DNA of 5,658 nt from Leptospiraceae bacterium (GTDB lineage: Bacteria; Spirochaetota; Leptospiria; Leptospirales; Leptonemataceae), in contig JAGRNC010000184.1 of assembly GCA_020440935.1 (NCBI GenBank), positions 1 to 5,658 of the forward strand, in the 5' to 3' direction. The notes under the pieces are model-generated. The model saw nothing but the letters and a program-made list of their open reading frames with translations, was not told where the DNA came from and searched no databases. A program made the translations under genes and the position numbers. This document shows positions 4,969 through 5,658 of the stretch, piece by piece. Each line of letters opens with the position of its first letter. Position 1 is the stretch's first letter.

Positions 4969-5658
4969 TTAGAAAGTTCCCTGCGGCTCTTCTACTTTCT
5001 CAAAGGAACCTTCTGGCTGCAGTAGATCGTCCCGGCCCTCCAGGTTTTCCTCTTTCTTCTTTTCTTCTAATTTCTTTTTTTCTTCCAGGCTTTTGGTAAC
5101 TTCTTTTTCGAAGGTGACCTTAAAGTATCTGGGCTCTCCCAGAAGCTTCCATTCTCGATAATAGGCCCGGCTTCCCGTGCGCGCAACGTTGGAGTATTCG
5201 TCAAATGGGCGCCCACCAGAAGTAACAAAGGAATTGTACCGATCGTGGTAGGTTCGGCTTTTGTTTAGAAGTTCGATTTCTTTCTTGATTGAATCTCTAT
5301 AGTAGTCGGCATTCTTCTTTAGCTGAAATCGAAAAGGACCTTTTTCGTAGTTCTTGTACCGATTGATGATTTCCTCGAGCACCGATTCATTGTCCTGACG
5401 AATTTCGCGAAAGGGCATCCGATCAATCCAGGGACAGGCTCCTCTTTCTTCGGTCAGACATTCTTCCACCAGCAACGGATCAACTATGCTAAGCTCGACG
5501 TAGACGGAGATATATTCTCCTTCGGCAGGTACACGATTCAGTAGAATCGACTGGGGAATCTTGTCATTTTCATCGAAGCTTCGCAGGCTGTAGCTTCGCT
5601 GTACAGTCTCTTTGTCGGGTTTTGCGTCGTCAAAGGGCACGGTGGCGTCTTCGCCGGT
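4969..5658 (-). CDS. Unrecognised charged protein (5' end beyond window)
   Basis: The frame is open to the right edge, so only the last 229 residues are seen. A GTG at 5640 could be read as a start but has no reason to be preferred, and the frame upstream (TGEDAT) is continuous. I recognise no family. The first part looks like beta strands (ILLNRVPAEGEYISVYVELS) with two cysteines 9 residues apart in ECLTEERGAC, which may form a disulfide if exported. A helical charged middle follows (ESVLEEIINRYKNYEKG, then YRDSIKKEIELLNK). The C terminus is a Lys/Glu-rich likely coiled coil, SLEEKKKLEEKKKEE, and a polar acidic tail. There is no membrane segment in the visible part. It ends against the GC-rich segment and converges on the hydrolase. 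Coding is supported by length and amino-acid pattern; function and location are unknown. Confidence 0.7.
   Translation of the reverse strand, partial: TGEDATVPFDDAKPDKETVQRSYSLRSFDENDKIPQSILLNRVPAEGEYISVYVELSIVDPLLVEECLTEERGACPWIDRMPFREIRQDNESVLEEIINRYKNYEKGPFRFQLKKNADYYRDSIKKEIELLNKSRTYHDRYNSFVTSGGRPFDEYSNVARTGSRAYYREWKLLGEPRYFKVTFEKEVTKSLEEKKKLEEKKKEENLEGRDDLLQPEGSFEKVEEPQGTF

Noticed and set aside
4847..4972. 41-codon plus-strand gene beginning GTG directly after the hydrolase stop
   Set aside because: No ribosome site, extreme Arg/Pro/Ala composition typical of a GC-rich shadow; reported instead as part of the unusual intergenic segment.

Overview
The window looks like chromosome from a spirochaete of the order Leptospirales, probably nearer the Leptonema/Turneriella side than classical low-GC Leptospira. 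This is an inference. It rests on base composition judged by eye to be near 50% GC, three small putative lipoproteins with relaxed signal-peptidase-II boxes, and the protein-level flavour of the metallo-hydrolase (WGVRGSLPSPL) and membrane protein. No rRNA, tRNA, CRISPR array, insertion sequence or integrase is visible.

Layout. On the minus strand at the left are two probable lipoprotein genes in one transcription unit: a TPR-like protein (287-844, start uncertain) and, joined to it by an ATGA overlap, a lipoprotein with a fibronectin-III-like domain that runs off the left edge (1-290). Diverging from them on the plus strand is a very small cysteine-rich lipoprotein (869-1129). Their shared control region holds a sigma70-like promoter for the plus gene and an operator-like group of three CAGTAT/ATACTG half sites.

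The centre is a tight minus-strand operon: trmB (tRNA m7G46 methyltransferase, 3126-3806), then a 65-residue basic protein of unknown function (2939-3136), then a large multi-pass membrane protein that may have a GT-C-type fold (1146-2942). Each junction overlaps (11 and 4 bases), so the three are probably translated in a coupled way. Diverging from trmB is a metallo-beta-lactamase-fold hydrolase (3884-4846, plus), with all expected metal ligands.

At the right, the C-terminal part of an unrecognised, highly charged protein (4969-5658, minus) converges on the hydrolase. The 122 bases between their stop codons are much richer in GC than the surroundings, carry an inverted repeat, and stay open on both strands in register with the two flanking genes. 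This is the oddest stretch here and could be a small palindromic mobile element.

Only trmB has a function assigned with real confidence. The hydrolase fold is secure but its substrate is not. The rest are lipoproteins or membrane proteins of unknown role. No convincing intact new system such as a defence island or biosynthetic cluster is visible. The best leads are the GC-rich intergenic element, the cysteine-patterned lipoprotein, and the coupled trmB-small protein-membrane protein operon.
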